A stretch of DNA of 64,000 nt from Flavobacterium akiainvivens (GTDB lineage Bacteria; Bacteroidota; Bacteroidia; Flavobacteriales; Flavobacteriaceae): positions 4,063,813 to 4,127,812 of the forward strand of contig NZ_LIYD01000005.1 of NCBI RefSeq assembly GCF_001278115.1, in the 5' to 3' direction. Under the pieces are notes generated by a model. The model worked only from the letters and a program-made list of their open reading frames with translations, was not told the DNA's origin and made no database searches. Of this stretch, positions 50,431 to 58,381 are shown piece by piece. Numbering within the stretch: position 1 is the first letter of the stretch; each line of letters begins with the position of its first letter. The translations under genes were made by a program, and so were the position numbers.

Positions 50431-51576
50431 TTATCCCTTAAACGGGCTGCGGGGTTTCCATGTTATAACCGGGTCAAAATACTGAAAAAGCCTGCCCATA
50501 AACAGGTTGATAAGCGGGTTGGTGTGCTTTATGAGTCCGTATACTTCCTCGGCGCGGGCACCAACACTGCTTTTAATTTCCATAGCGCTTCGGGCAAAGA
50601 TTATATGCCTGAACTGCTTCTTAATAGCATAAGCTACCATGTCATACAGCATATTGAGGTACAGCATTTTTTCTTTTTGCAGGGCATCATCGTAGCCTAA
50701 AAAATAGGTATCCATATCAGTACCGTTTTTTATGAGCGTATTGAAGCCGATTAGTTTCCCGTCGATAAAGTACCCATAGAACAGGAAATCGTTGCCCAGG
50801 GCGTCTTTAAATGCTTTAAAATGCCCTTCCGGCAGGTGGAACGTGTTGAATGATGCATTGCCTGCCACGGTTAAATACAGGCGTTGTATGCAGGCGGCGT
50901 GCGCCTCAATTTCTTCAGCATTAAGCTTGCGTTTTTCTATACCTTCGGCTTTTTTGCGTGCGCGGTTGTATTGCGTGCGGTACTTGGTGTTAAGGTCAGG
51001 TAAATAGCCTTCAATATCCTGCCATTTGGGTTTGATGTCAAAAATCATGTTGGGCTGGGTGCAAAATTTAAAGTACCCGTTGTAACCAGCGGCTTTAAAA
51101 TCGGGCAGCTCTTGCGAGTTGAAATCCTTAATGGTAAGCAGGTTAATGTAAATGCACCGTTTGCAGTATTGGCGTTTTAATTCCTGTTGCGCTTTGAGCA
51201 GCATTTTTAGCGCTTCCGTTTCAGGGAAATCAGCGTCCAATACATAGGCATTCTGGCCCGTAAGCATATTGTTGCCTATAATCAGCACGTGCGATGAAAA
51301 CTTTTTGTACAGGTAGTGTTTCAGGCTAAAGCCGCTTTGGTTTTCAACATAGGTATTAATACTGCTTATGTTTATGTACTGGGCCAGGGCAATGCCGCGA
51401 AGTGTACTTCCCTCAAACAGCCCAATGAAGCTGCACTCCATGTTTGCGGGCGCAGATGTTTGCAATACGCCCAGGTAAGCCCGGCTAAGGAATATGTTGG
51501 CTTTGGCCAAAGTATCCCAATCCGCAGGGAGTTCATCTGCGGAAGCGTAAATTGTAAAAGAGGTTTGTAGTGCCAT
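50431..51576 (-). CDS. FemAB/GNAT-like acyltransferase
   Basis: 381 residues from ATG 51576 (MALQTSFTIYASADEL). The frame is open to 51753, but that part is repeat DNA. The fold resembles FemAB-type or GNAT peptidoglycan/peptide acyltransferases: two N-acyltransferase-like halves, with FYGYFIDGKLIGFNTLIKNG, then MDTYFLGYDDALQKEKMLYL and FARSAMEIKSSVGARAEEVY in the second half. Substrate unknown. Its last codons and stop overlap the right copy of a 16-bp direct repeat next to the CAGAG element, so the C-terminus may have been altered by that event. Confidence 0.78.
   Translation of the reverse strand: MALQTSFTIYASADELPADWDTLAKANIFLSRAYLGVLQTSAPANMECSFIGLFEGSTLRGIALAQYINISSINTYVENQSGFSLKHYLYKKFSSHVLIIGNNMLTGQNAYVLDADFPETEALKMLLKAQQELKRQYCKRCIYINLLTIKDFNSQELPDFKAAGYNGYFKFCTQPNMIFDIKPKWQDIEGYLPDLNTKYRTQYNRARKKAEGIEKRKLNAEEIEAHAACIQRLYLTVAGNASFNTFHLPEGHFKAFKDALGNDFLFYGYFIDGKLIGFNTLIKNGTDMDTYFLGYDDALQKEKMLYLNMLYDMVAYAIKKQFRHIIFARSAMEIKSSVGARAEEVYGLIKHTNPLINLFMGRLFQYFDPVITWKPRSPFKG
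50436..50451. repeat. direct repeat flanking CAGAG element, right
   Basis: CCTTAAACGGGCTGCG, 15 of 16 identical to 50215-50230. On the minus strand it encodes the last residues of the FemAB-like protein. Confidence 0.7.
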
Positions 51577-51581
51577 AATAA

Positions 51582-51698
51582 AGCCCTGTTTGTCATTTCG
51601 ACCGGAGCGCAGCGAAGTGGAGAAATCTAAATCTCGAATAAGTTGAGATGCTTCGACTTCGGAAGCTCCGCTCAGCATGACAAAACACAAACAGGGCT
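51582..51698. mobile_element. nested inverted-repeat element inside a terminator-like stem
   Basis: The outer arms AGCCCTGTTTGT (51582-51593) and ACAAACAGGGCT (51687-51698) are a perfect 12-bp inverted repeat, as for a terminator stem. Between them lies an inner inverted repeat: GTCAT/ATGAC, GGAGC/GCTCC and AGAAATCT/AGATGCTTC, with the Bacteroidota-type phrase GGAGCGCAGCGAAGTGG. It separates the FemAB-like gene from the DUF1761 gene. Confidence 0.7.
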
Positions 51699-51707
51699 GT
51701 AAAGGTA

Positions 51708-52199
51708 TTAATTTTCCCAGGCACACAGTATGCCGCCCTGCAGGGTAAAGCATACGGCAAAGTAGCCTACGTTTATAAAAATGTATTTCCAGCTTTTCAT
51801 TTCAAAAAGCGAGTTGGTGCCAATTATGGGCAGTGCCAGGAACAAGGCTGTCATAAAACCGTGGAGTGCGCCGTGCTTAAACGTGCGGTAGGCGTGCTGA
51901 TAATCGCCCATAAAGGCTTCATAGCTGGGTTTGGCACTCTCAATAAACGGCATGCCGCCTATCATGCTCAGTGCGCCAAACTGGTGTATTACTATGGTTT
52001 GCAGCATAAAGGTTGCCATGAGTGAAAACAGTAGGGTTAGCCCGAAAATTTTAAACATATTGGCGCTCTTTGCGGCATCGGCATTAACGCCGGCTTCACG
52101 CATCCAGATGCTGCCGAAAACTTTAGGGTTGTACCACACAAAGCCTACGGGCAATACAATAAGGGTGGACACTAAATAGGCCCAGGGATTTACTAACAT
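51708..52199 (-). CDS. DUF1761 family membrane protein
   Basis: 163 residues with four membrane helices and the family pattern LPVGFVWYNPKVFGSIWMRE at the N-terminus, HGALHGFMTALFLALP and CFTLQGGILCAWE at the end. Function unknown. A CAAATGTA (minus TACATTTG) promoter box lies near 52230. The terminator region downstream has been invaded by the nested element. Confidence 0.88.
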   Translation of the reverse strand: MLVNPWAYLVSTLIVLPVGFVWYNPKVFGSIWMREAGVNADAAKSANMFKIFGLTLLFSLMATFMLQTIVIHQFGALSMIGGMPFIESAKPSYEAFMGDYQHAYRTFKHGALHGFMTALFLALPIIGTNSLFEMKSWKYIFINVGYFAVCFTLQGGILCAWEN

Positions 52200-52250
52200 A
52201 ATTGATTTTGTTTTATGGTTGTCTAAAACAAATGTAGCAATAATTTTGGC

Positions 52251-52586
52251 TTAACGTTGTGTGCGTAAGTGTTTTGTAAATCGCCAGAAGCTTCTGGTAG
52301 TCAGGTAGTCGGGGTTGCGTTCGTTAGCATAGGCCTCGCGCTCAAAGCTAATGTTGCGGTAAGCCAGGTCGTGGTTTTTGTACTGTATGAGGCGGAATAA
52401 ATATTCCAGCACATACCACAGGTAAAACAATAAAATAAGTAGCTCGAGCTGCTGGCGCAGGTGCATGCGCTCGTGGTTGAGGAAGGTGGGGTTTATGTCG
52501 TTTTTATCTCCCACAAGTATAAAAGGGAATATGGCCATACCGGCATATCCCTTTGGGACTAAATATTTAGAGGCTATTACTATCAT
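52251..52586 (-). CDS. small putative zinc metalloprotease-like protein (HExxH)
   Basis: 111 residues from ATG 52586 (MIVIASKYLVPKG). It carries NHERMHLRQQLELL, a HExxH zinc motif near residue 38, and a downstream FEREAYANERN with a glutamate that could be the third ligand. A hydrophobic helix (LLILLFYLWYVLEYLF) follows the motif. This resembles a minimal M48/M56-like core or a cryptic protease-like family of Bacteroidota. Activity is unproven because the length is much shorter than classical proteases. Divergent from the DUF5522 gene, 28 nt away. Confidence 0.72.
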   Translation of the reverse strand: MIVIASKYLVPKGYAGMAIFPFILVGDKNDINPTFLNHERMHLRQQLELLILLFYLWYVLEYLFRLIQYKNHDLAYRNISFEREAYANERNPDYLTTRSFWRFTKHLRTQR

Positions 52587-52601
52587 TTTGTGCAAAGTTT
52601 A

Positions 52602-52609
52602 TAAATTTG
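52602..52609 (+). promoter_or_regulatory. -7 promoter box of DUF5522 gene
   Basis: TAAATTTG, 5 nt before the ATG at 52615, again implying an mRNA with almost no leader. Confidence 0.5.
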
Positions 52610-52614
52610 CGAAT

Positions 52615-52782
52615 ATGAGCAGCGGATTTTTTGGAAATAAATTAACAGAAGGCGAAGATTATTACCTTTCGCCCGAAGGCTACAAGGTGTTTACCGAAGC
52701 CTGGCACCTTAAACGCGGCTATTGCTGTAAAAGCGGTTGCCGCCACTGCCCGTATGGCTATGATAAACGAACAGGCAGATAA
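52615..52782 (+). CDS. DUF5522 small cysteine-rich protein
   Basis: 55 residues from ATG 52615 (MSSGFFGNKL). The tail CCKSGCRHCPYGY is the family signature, with four cysteines and a histidine suited to binding a metal or iron-sulfur group. The first part, EGEDYYLSPEGYKVFTEAWH, is also conserved in the family as I know it. Cytosolic, function unknown. The stop codon directly abuts an inverted-repeat element. Confidence 0.85.
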   Translation: MSSGFFGNKLTEGEDYYLSPEGYKVFTEAWHLKRGYCCKSGCRHCPYGYDKRTGR

Positions 52783-52930
52783 GCCTCTCCCCAGCCCTCT
52801 CCAAAGGAGAGGGAGCCGGGAACCGAAGACAGTTTGGTAACAATGCTACAAAAAGATATTACTAATTCGTAATCAAAATATTCGAGTGTAGCTGCCCCCC
52901 TCTCCTTTGGAGAGGGGTTGGGGGTGAGGC
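52783..52930. mobile_element. MITE-like inverted-repeat element (GAGAGGG type)
   Basis: The termini are near-inverted copies of ~32 bp: left GCCTCTCCCCAGCCCTCTCC, right ending GGGGTTGGGGGTGAGGC. Each also contains its own small palindrome (CTCTCC-AAA-GGAGAG). The A/T-rich centre has no ORF. It starts right after the DUF5522 stop and ends 21 bp before hutU. A related C/G-rich block lies inside hutU. Confidence 0.72.
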
Positions 52931-52951
52931 CGACAAAAACTAAAACAAAAA

Positions 52952-54991
52952 ATGACATTCCACGAACAGATACTTGAAGGCATACCGGCAATCCTGCCGC
53001 AGCCAAAACCGTATGACCCGGCCATAAACCATGCGCCCAAGCGTAAGGAGATTTTATCGGCTGATGAGAAAAAGCTGGCACTGCGCAATGCATTACGCTA
53101 TTTTGAGCCGCAGCACCATGCCGTTTTGGTTAAAGAGTTTACCCAGGAGCTTGAAAATTATGGGCGTATTTATATGTACCGCCTGAGGCCCGATTATAAA
53201 ATGTATGCCCGCCCTGTAGAAGAATATCCGGGCATGAGCCAGCAGGCAAAGGCTATTATGCTCATGATTCAGAATAACCTGGATTATGCCGTGGCACAGC
53301 ACCCGCACGAACTTATTACATACGGAGGCAACGGTGCGGTGTTCCAAAACTGGGCGCAATACCGCCTTACCATGAAGTACCTTGCCGAAATGACCGACGA
53401 ACAAACGCTGGTTATGTACAGCGGGCACCCTATGGGGCTGTTTCCGTCGCACAAAGAGGCGCCAAGGGTGGTGGTAACAAATGGCATGATGATACCCAAC
53501 TACAGCAAGCCTGACGACTGGGAAAAATTCAATGCGCTGGGTGTATCGCAATACGGGCAAATGACGGCCGGCAGCTATATGTACATAGGCCCGCAGGGCA
53601 TTGTGCACGGCACTACCATTACGGTGCTGAATGCGCTGAGAAAGATAGCCCCCCCCGCCCCCGAAGGGGGGGCTTCCGTACTGTCAGATTCCTCCCCTTT
53701 GGGGAGGTCAGGTGGGGCTGGGAAGATTTTTGTAACTTCAGGATTGGGGGGCATGAGCGGCGCCCAGCCCAAGGCCGGTAACATTGCAGGCTGTATAACA
53801 GTGTGTGCCGAAGTGAACCCTAAAGCGGTACATACCCGCCACAGCCAGGGCTGGGTAGACGAGGTGGTAACCGATGTGGATGCCCTTGTAGCCCGTGTGC
53901 GCACCGCAAAACAAAATAAAGAAGTAGTATCTATAGCCTACCAGGGCAACGTGGTAGACGTTTGGGAACGCTTTGATACAGAAGATATACATATAGACCT
54001 GGGCAGTGACCAAACCTCGCTACACAACCCGTGGGCGGGTGGGTATTACCCGGTTGGCTTGTCGTTAGAAGAATCAAACGAATTAATGGCTAACGACCCG
54101 GCCGCGTTTAAAGATAAGGTACAGGAGTCGCTACGCAGGCAGGCCGCCGCTATTAATAAGCACACGGCAAAAGGCACGTATTTCTTTGATTATGGTAACG
54201 CCTTCCTTTTAGAAGCATCGCGTGCCGGGGCCGATGTTATGGCGCCAAACGGAATCGACTTTAAATACCCCAGCTATGTGCAGGATATTATGGGGCCTAT
54301 GTGTTTTGATTTTGGCTTTGGTCCGTTCCGCTGGGTATGTGCATCGGGCAAACCGGAAGACTTACAGTTTACCGATAACCTTGCGGCAGAAGTTTTGGAA
54401 GAAATGGCACAAACGGCTCCTGCCGAAATTCGCCAGCAAATGGAAGATAACATACGCTGGATAAGGGGCGCACAGGAAAACAAGCTGGTGGTAGGCTCTC
54501 AGGCACGTATTTTATATGCCGATGCCGAAGGCCGCATTAATATAGCCCGTGCATTTAATAAGGCTATTGCCGAGGGTAAAGTTGGGCCAATAGTATTGGG
54601 CCGCGACCACCACGACGTGAGCGGTACCGACTCTCCTTACCGTGAAACCAGCAATATTTATGACGGTTCGCGCTTTACGGCCGATATGGCCATACACAAC
54701 GTGATTGGCGACAGTTTCCGCGGGGCAACCTGGGTTAGTATACACAACGGTGGCGGTGTGGGCTGGGGCGAAGTTATAAATGGTGGCTTCGGCATGGTTC
54801 TTGATGGTTCTACAGAAGCATCAAGGCGCTTGGAATCAATGCTTTTCTGGGATGTGAATAACGGTATTGCACGCCGCAGCTGGGCGCGTAATGAGGGCGC
54901 TGTTTTTGCCATAAAACGCGCTATGGAACACGAACCGCTATTGCAGGTAACGTTGCCCAACCTTGTAGACGACGCACTATTGGAATCATAA
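52952..54991 (+). CDS. hutU: urocanate hydratase (urocanase)
   Basis: NAD-dependent conversion of urocanate to imidazolonepropionate, the second step of histidine breakdown. 679 residues, longer than the ~560 of Pseudomonas type because of an N-terminal extension known in Bacteroidota and an inserted segment at 233-257. Signatures: YGGNGAVFQNWAQYRLTMKY, TSGLGGMSGAQPKA (NAD region), FDFGFGPFRWVCASG with the conserved cysteine, and WVSIHNGGGVGWGEVINGG. No hutH, hutI or hutG lies in the window. The inserted Pro/Gly/Ser-rich 25 residues sit just before the NAD loop; activity is probable since the frame is intact. Confidence 0.95.
   Translation: MTFHEQILEGIPAILPQPKPYDPAINHAPKRKEILSADEKKLALRNALRYFEPQHHAVLVKEFTQELENYGRIYMYRLRPDYKMYARPVEEYPGMSQQAKAIMLMIQNNLDYAVAQHPHELITYGGNGAVFQNWAQYRLTMKYLAEMTDEQTLVMYSGHPMGLFPSHKEAPRVVVTNGMMIPNYSKPDDWEKFNALGVSQYGQMTAGSYMYIGPQGIVHGTTITVLNALRKIAPPAPEGGASVLSDSSPLGRSGGAGKIFVTSGLGGMSGAQPKAGNIAGCITVCAEVNPKAVHTRHSQGWVDEVVTDVDALVARVRTAKQNKEVVSIAYQGNVVDVWERFDTEDIHIDLGSDQTSLHNPWAGGYYPVGLSLEESNELMANDPAAFKDKVQESLRRQAAAINKHTAKGTYFFDYGNAFLLEASRAGADVMAPNGIDFKYPSYVQDIMGPMCFDFGFGPFRWVCASGKPEDLQFTDNLAAEVLEEMAQTAPAEIRQQMEDNIRWIRGAQENKLVVGSQARILYADAEGRINIARAFNKAIAEGKVGPIVLGRDHHDVSGTDSPYRETSNIYDGSRFTADMAIHNVIGDSFRGATWVSIHNGGGVGWGEVINGGFGMVLDGSTEASRRLESMLFWDVNNGIARRSWARNEGAVFAIKRAMEHEPLLQVTLPNLVDDALLES
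53648..53722 (+). repeat. in-frame repeat block inside hutU
   Basis: 75 bp encoding residues 233-257. It is C/G-rich with two palindromes: CCCCCGAAGGGGG and CCTCCCCTTTGGGGAGG. The composition and CTCCCC-TTTG-GGGAG core match the GAGAGGG-type element upstream of the gene. The length is a multiple of three, so the frame is kept. Confidence 0.7.
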
Positions 54992-55064
54992 TCCTGCAAA
55001 GGTTAATTGTGTGCGCCAATGATGTAAATTGCTAAGAAAAAGAAAAACAATTAACTGTGAGATT

Positions 55065-55622
55065 ATGAAAGCTATAAAACTGCTCCCACTATTGCTTGCC
55101 ACGGTATTTGCCGTGTCGTGCAGCTCTGTTAGGGTAAATTCTGATTATGATGAAGCCGCTAACTTTACCACATTTAAAACCTATGGCTATCTTAAAGATG
55201 GTGTAGACAAGGCTGAGATAAGCGACCTGGATAAAAAACGCATATTAACCGCCATTGATGCCGAAATGGCCAAGAAAGGCTTTACCAAAAGCGATAAGCC
55301 CGATTTTTTAGTCAATATTTTTACAAAGGCTAATAAAGAGGTTAACGTAAACAACTGGGGCGGCTACGGCGGCTGGGGTTATGGCTGGGGACCCGGCTGG
55401 GGCTGGGGTGGCCCGTGGGGCTGGGGCGGAGGCTATAACAGCGTAAGCACCCATACCGAAGGTACACTGTATATAGATGTTATAGATACTGCTAAAAAAG
55501 AGCTTGTATGGCAGGGTGTGGGTACAGGCGTGCTTACTAAAAACCGCGAGAAAAAGCAGGAACGCATTAATGAGTTTGTAGAAAAGATAATTGCGGAGTT
55601 CCCTCCGCAGGATAAAAAATAA
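55065..55622 (+). CDS. DUF4136 domain lipoprotein
   Basis: 185 residues from ATG 55065; upstream codons in frame are not needed. Lipobox AVSC (Cys19), then SSVRVNSDYDEAANFTTFKT, the DUF4136 start. It contains ADKPDF-like SDKPDFLVNIFTKANKEV, then a Gly/Trp-rich insert (GGWGYGWGPGWGWGG, about 100-130), then TEGTLYIDVIDTAKKELVWQ. Outer-membrane lipoprotein of unknown function. The Gly/Trp block is a low-complexity insertion typical of several Bacteroidota DUF4136 proteins. Terminator follows. Confidence 0.9.
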   Translation: MKAIKLLPLLLATVFAVSCSSVRVNSDYDEAANFTTFKTYGYLKDGVDKAEISDLDKKRILTAIDAEMAKKGFTKSDKPDFLVNIFTKANKEVNVNNWGGYGGWGYGWGPGWGWGGPWGWGGGYNSVSTHTEGTLYIDVIDTAKKELVWQGVGTGVLTKNREKKQERINEFVEKIIAEFPPQDKK

Positions 55623-55641
55623 GATTTTTTTAGATGATATT

Positions 55642-55671
55642 GAGCCTCACAGTTTTGTGGGGCTTTTTTTA
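55642..55671 (+). terminator. terminator of DUF4136 gene
   Basis: AGCCTCAC pairs with GTGGGGCT (one G-T pair), followed by seven T. Confidence 0.8.
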
Positions 55672-55729
55672 TTAATGTAACGCAACCTTTTTGATTTTCA
55701 GTATCTAAAATATAAAAACCAATCACCTT

Positions 55730-58060
55730 ATGAAAAAGATCTCTCTATTGCTGCTGCTGTTTGTGGCGGGTGCTATGAATGCACAAATTGTAAACATTCC
55801 TGATGCGGCATTTAAGGCCAAATTACTCTCAGCAGACCCAAATTCAACAAATGGTGTAGTTGCCAGGGATATAAATAACCAGCCTATGGTAATTGATGCC
55901 AATAACGATGGTGAAATACAGGTTGCTGAAGCTCAGGCTGTATATTATTTGCAAGCCAGTTCACTTGAAATAATTTCTTATCAGGGGATTGAAGCATTTA
56001 TAAATGTTAAGTCCTTGGTTTGTAGTAGTCCTAATGTGACACAATTAGATGTAACCGCTCTGACCAATCTTGAAAGCCTTGGATTTCATAATTCGCAAAT
56101 TACTTCAATAAACCTGTTGCCGCTTGTAAATCTTAAATACCTGTATATGTCTAATGACCTGCTTACATCTTTAGATGTTACAGGACTTACAAATCTTGTT
56201 CATATTGAATGCGACGGCAACCAATTAACGGGCCTTACCCTTAACAACCTGCCTAACCTGATGATGCTAAAGTGCAATGGTAACCAGCTTACAAACCTTA
56301 CATTGTCTAATCTTCCTTCATTGGTTTCGATTGATGCCAGAGAAAATAATTTACAGGGGCTGGATTTTACCAATGTTGATAATGTTCACACTTTACTGGC
56401 TCTCCAAAACCCTTTTGTTTCTCTTGATTTGAGTGTTATGCCAAATTTAAGTATGTTTTATGTAAGTGAAAGCCAGCTAACCCAACTCGATCTTAGCAGT
56501 TGCCCTAACATTAGCTCGCTTTTTGTTGCAGATAACCCATTACTTGAATCTATAAGTTTGAAAAACGGCAACTTACAGAATACTTCTGAAATACTGTTTT
56601 ATAATACCAATACGTCATTACATTATATATGTGTAGATGAGGGTGAACAAGCACATATTTTAGACAGGCTTGCATTTACCAATACAACGGGAGTACAGGT
56701 AAATACTTATTGCTCTGTTGAGCCGGGCGGAAATTACAATACCATAACCGGTACCGTAACTTTTGATGGAGATGGCAATGGCTGTAACGCTTTAGATGAT
56801 GTTTTGCCACTTATTACTGTAACAATAAACGACGGGACAGATAATGGTTCTGCTATCAGTAGTACTGGGAGTTACAGTTTTTACACCCAATCAGGCACTT
56901 TTACCCTTACACCCCAATTTGAAAACGACTGGTTTACCACTACGCCTGCTATTGTAACCTTTGTTGATAACAATTACAACGTTACAATCCAAAACTTTTG
57001 TGTTACTGCAAACGGTATACACAATGATGTATCTGTGGTAATTGTGCCTATAGAACCTGCGCGCCCGGGCTTTGATGCGGTTTATAAAATAATCTACACC
57101 AATAACGGCAACCAAACCCTAAATGGCGATGTAACCTTTACTTATGATGATACTGTGCTGGATTATGTTAGTGCAAGCCCGTTACAAAATACATTGGCTA
57201 CGGGCTTACTAACCTGGAATTATAGTAACCTTCAGCCTTTTGAAAGAAGAGAAATTATAGCCACCTTAAATGTTAACAGCCCTATGGAAACCCCGGCGGT
57301 TAATATAGATGATCCGCTTGACTTAACAGCTTTAGCTTCACCTGCTACGGGAGATGAAACCCCTTTTAATAATACTTTTGCAATGAAGCAAATTGTTGTA
57401 GGAGCTTATGACCCTAACGATATTACCTGTCTTGAAGGAGAAACCGTACATCCTGAACAAATAGGGCAGTACCTGCACTATAATATTAATTTTGAGAATA
57501 CAGGTAACTATCCGGCAACGTTTGTGGTGGTTAAGGATATGATAGACGAGCAGGAGTTTGATGTAAGTTCGCTACGGCTAATTGATGCGAGCCACGATGT
57601 AAAGGTGCGCATAACCGGCAATAAGGTTGAGTTTTATTTTGACGATATTAACCTGGCGGCAAACGGGGGCAAGGGCAATGTGGTGTTTAAAATTAAAACG
57701 CTTAATACGCTTGCAGTAAATAGTGATGTAACCCAGCAGGCAGAAATTTATTTTGACTATAACTGGCCTATAATAACAGACGAGGCTACAACGCTGTTTT
57801 CTACACTGGGTATAGATGGGTTTGGTACAGACGGTAGTGTAAAAATATATCCTAATCCGGTAAAAGATGTTGTAAACATAACATCAGTGCACGATTTAAG
57901 GTATGCAGAACTGTATGATGTGCAGGGCAGGCTGCTGCAATCTGTAAAAATTAGCGGCAATAGTGCAGGCCTTGATATAAGTGCACGTGCACGTGGAATT
58001 TATTTTGTAAAAATTGTTTCAGAAAAAGGTGCTGGTTTTGAGAAAGTTATAAAGCTATAG
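55730..58060 (+). CDS. T9SS-secreted leucine-rich-repeat protein
   Basis: 776 residues. Signal peptide ending AMNA-QIVN. Leucine-rich repeats span about 85-275 (units such as LTSLDVTGLTNLVHIECDGN and LTGLTLNNLPNLMMLKCNGN). A beta domain is near 325-410, then a conserved-repeat domain near 415-555, and a DUF7619-like domain near 565-685 (YNINFENTGNYPATFVVVKD). The C-terminal 70 residues are a type A sorting domain: VKIYPNPVKDVVNI, LYDVQGRLLQS, ARGIYFVKI. It should be secreted by the GldKLMN-powered T9SS and attached or released at the surface. Likely adhesin or binding protein. Confidence 0.93.
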   Translation: MKKISLLLLLFVAGAMNAQIVNIPDAAFKAKLLSADPNSTNGVVARDINNQPMVIDANNDGEIQVAEAQAVYYLQASSLEIISYQGIEAFINVKSLVCSSPNVTQLDVTALTNLESLGFHNSQITSINLLPLVNLKYLYMSNDLLTSLDVTGLTNLVHIECDGNQLTGLTLNNLPNLMMLKCNGNQLTNLTLSNLPSLVSIDARENNLQGLDFTNVDNVHTLLALQNPFVSLDLSVMPNLSMFYVSESQLTQLDLSSCPNISSLFVADNPLLESISLKNGNLQNTSEILFYNTNTSLHYICVDEGEQAHILDRLAFTNTTGVQVNTYCSVEPGGNYNTITGTVTFDGDGNGCNALDDVLPLITVTINDGTDNGSAISSTGSYSFYTQSGTFTLTPQFENDWFTTTPAIVTFVDNNYNVTIQNFCVTANGIHNDVSVVIVPIEPARPGFDAVYKIIYTNNGNQTLNGDVTFTYDDTVLDYVSASPLQNTLATGLLTWNYSNLQPFERREIIATLNVNSPMETPAVNIDDPLDLTALASPATGDETPFNNTFAMKQIVVGAYDPNDITCLEGETVHPEQIGQYLHYNINFENTGNYPATFVVVKDMIDEQEFDVSSLRLIDASHDVKVRITGNKVEFYFDDINLAANGGKGNVVFKIKTLNTLAVNSDVTQQAEIYFDYNWPIITDEATTLFSTLGIDGFGTDGSVKIYPNPVKDVVNITSVHDLRYAELYDVQGRLLQSVKISGNSAGLDISARARGIYFVKIVSEKGAGFEKVIKL

Positions 58061-58125
58061 AAAAAATTTACCGATAAATAGATAATTTTTACCGAAAAAC
58101 ATTTCATTGTGAAGCATTCATTTAT

Positions 58126-58133
58126 TACTTTTG
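58126..58133 (+). promoter_or_regulatory. -7 box of candidate small RNA
   Basis: TACTTTTG, with a TTG 16 nt upstream. No start codon or ORF follows, but a hairpin terminator lies about 100 nt downstream. Confidence 0.5.
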
Positions 58134-58138
58134 AATCA

Positions 58139-58262
58139 GAAAAATATTGAAAATATAATGAATTGCGTTATTATCAGGTTGTGAGGAGAGCCTGAGCATA
58201 ACAAAAAGCATATTCATTATTACTTTGTCCTGTAAAGCCACGCACTTGCGTGGCTTTATTAC
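58139..58262 (+). ncRNA. candidate small RNA in gene-free region
   Basis: The 58061-58381 gap has no ORF. It does have a -7 box (58126), an internal hairpin TCAGG/CCTGA (near 58176-58197) and a strong hairpin AAAGCCACGC/GCGTGGCTTT (58234-58257). Together they fit a ~120-nt transcript. The hairpin may instead be the late terminator of the T9SS protein gene ending at 58060. Confidence 0.4.
58234..58262 (+). terminator. terminator-like hairpin
   Basis: AAAGCCACGC pairs perfectly with GCGTGGCTTT around ACTT; followed by ATTACTTTTA, a weak T-run. It ends either the candidate RNA or the preceding gene. Confidence 0.65.
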
Positions 58263-58381
58263 TTTTATATATTTTGTAAGATAATCTTTAGCCGGGCGCT
58301 TATTAAAAGAAAAAGTTTACGATTTAATAATATTTGCTGAGAAATCGTTAATTTTACCCTAAATAAAAAGCTAAGGCAACA

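Noticed and set aside
51577-51753. N-terminal extension of the FemAB-like protein by 59 residues
   Set aside because: The extension translates the nested inverted-repeat element and part of the DUF1761 gene; the family-like N-terminus starts at ATG 51576.
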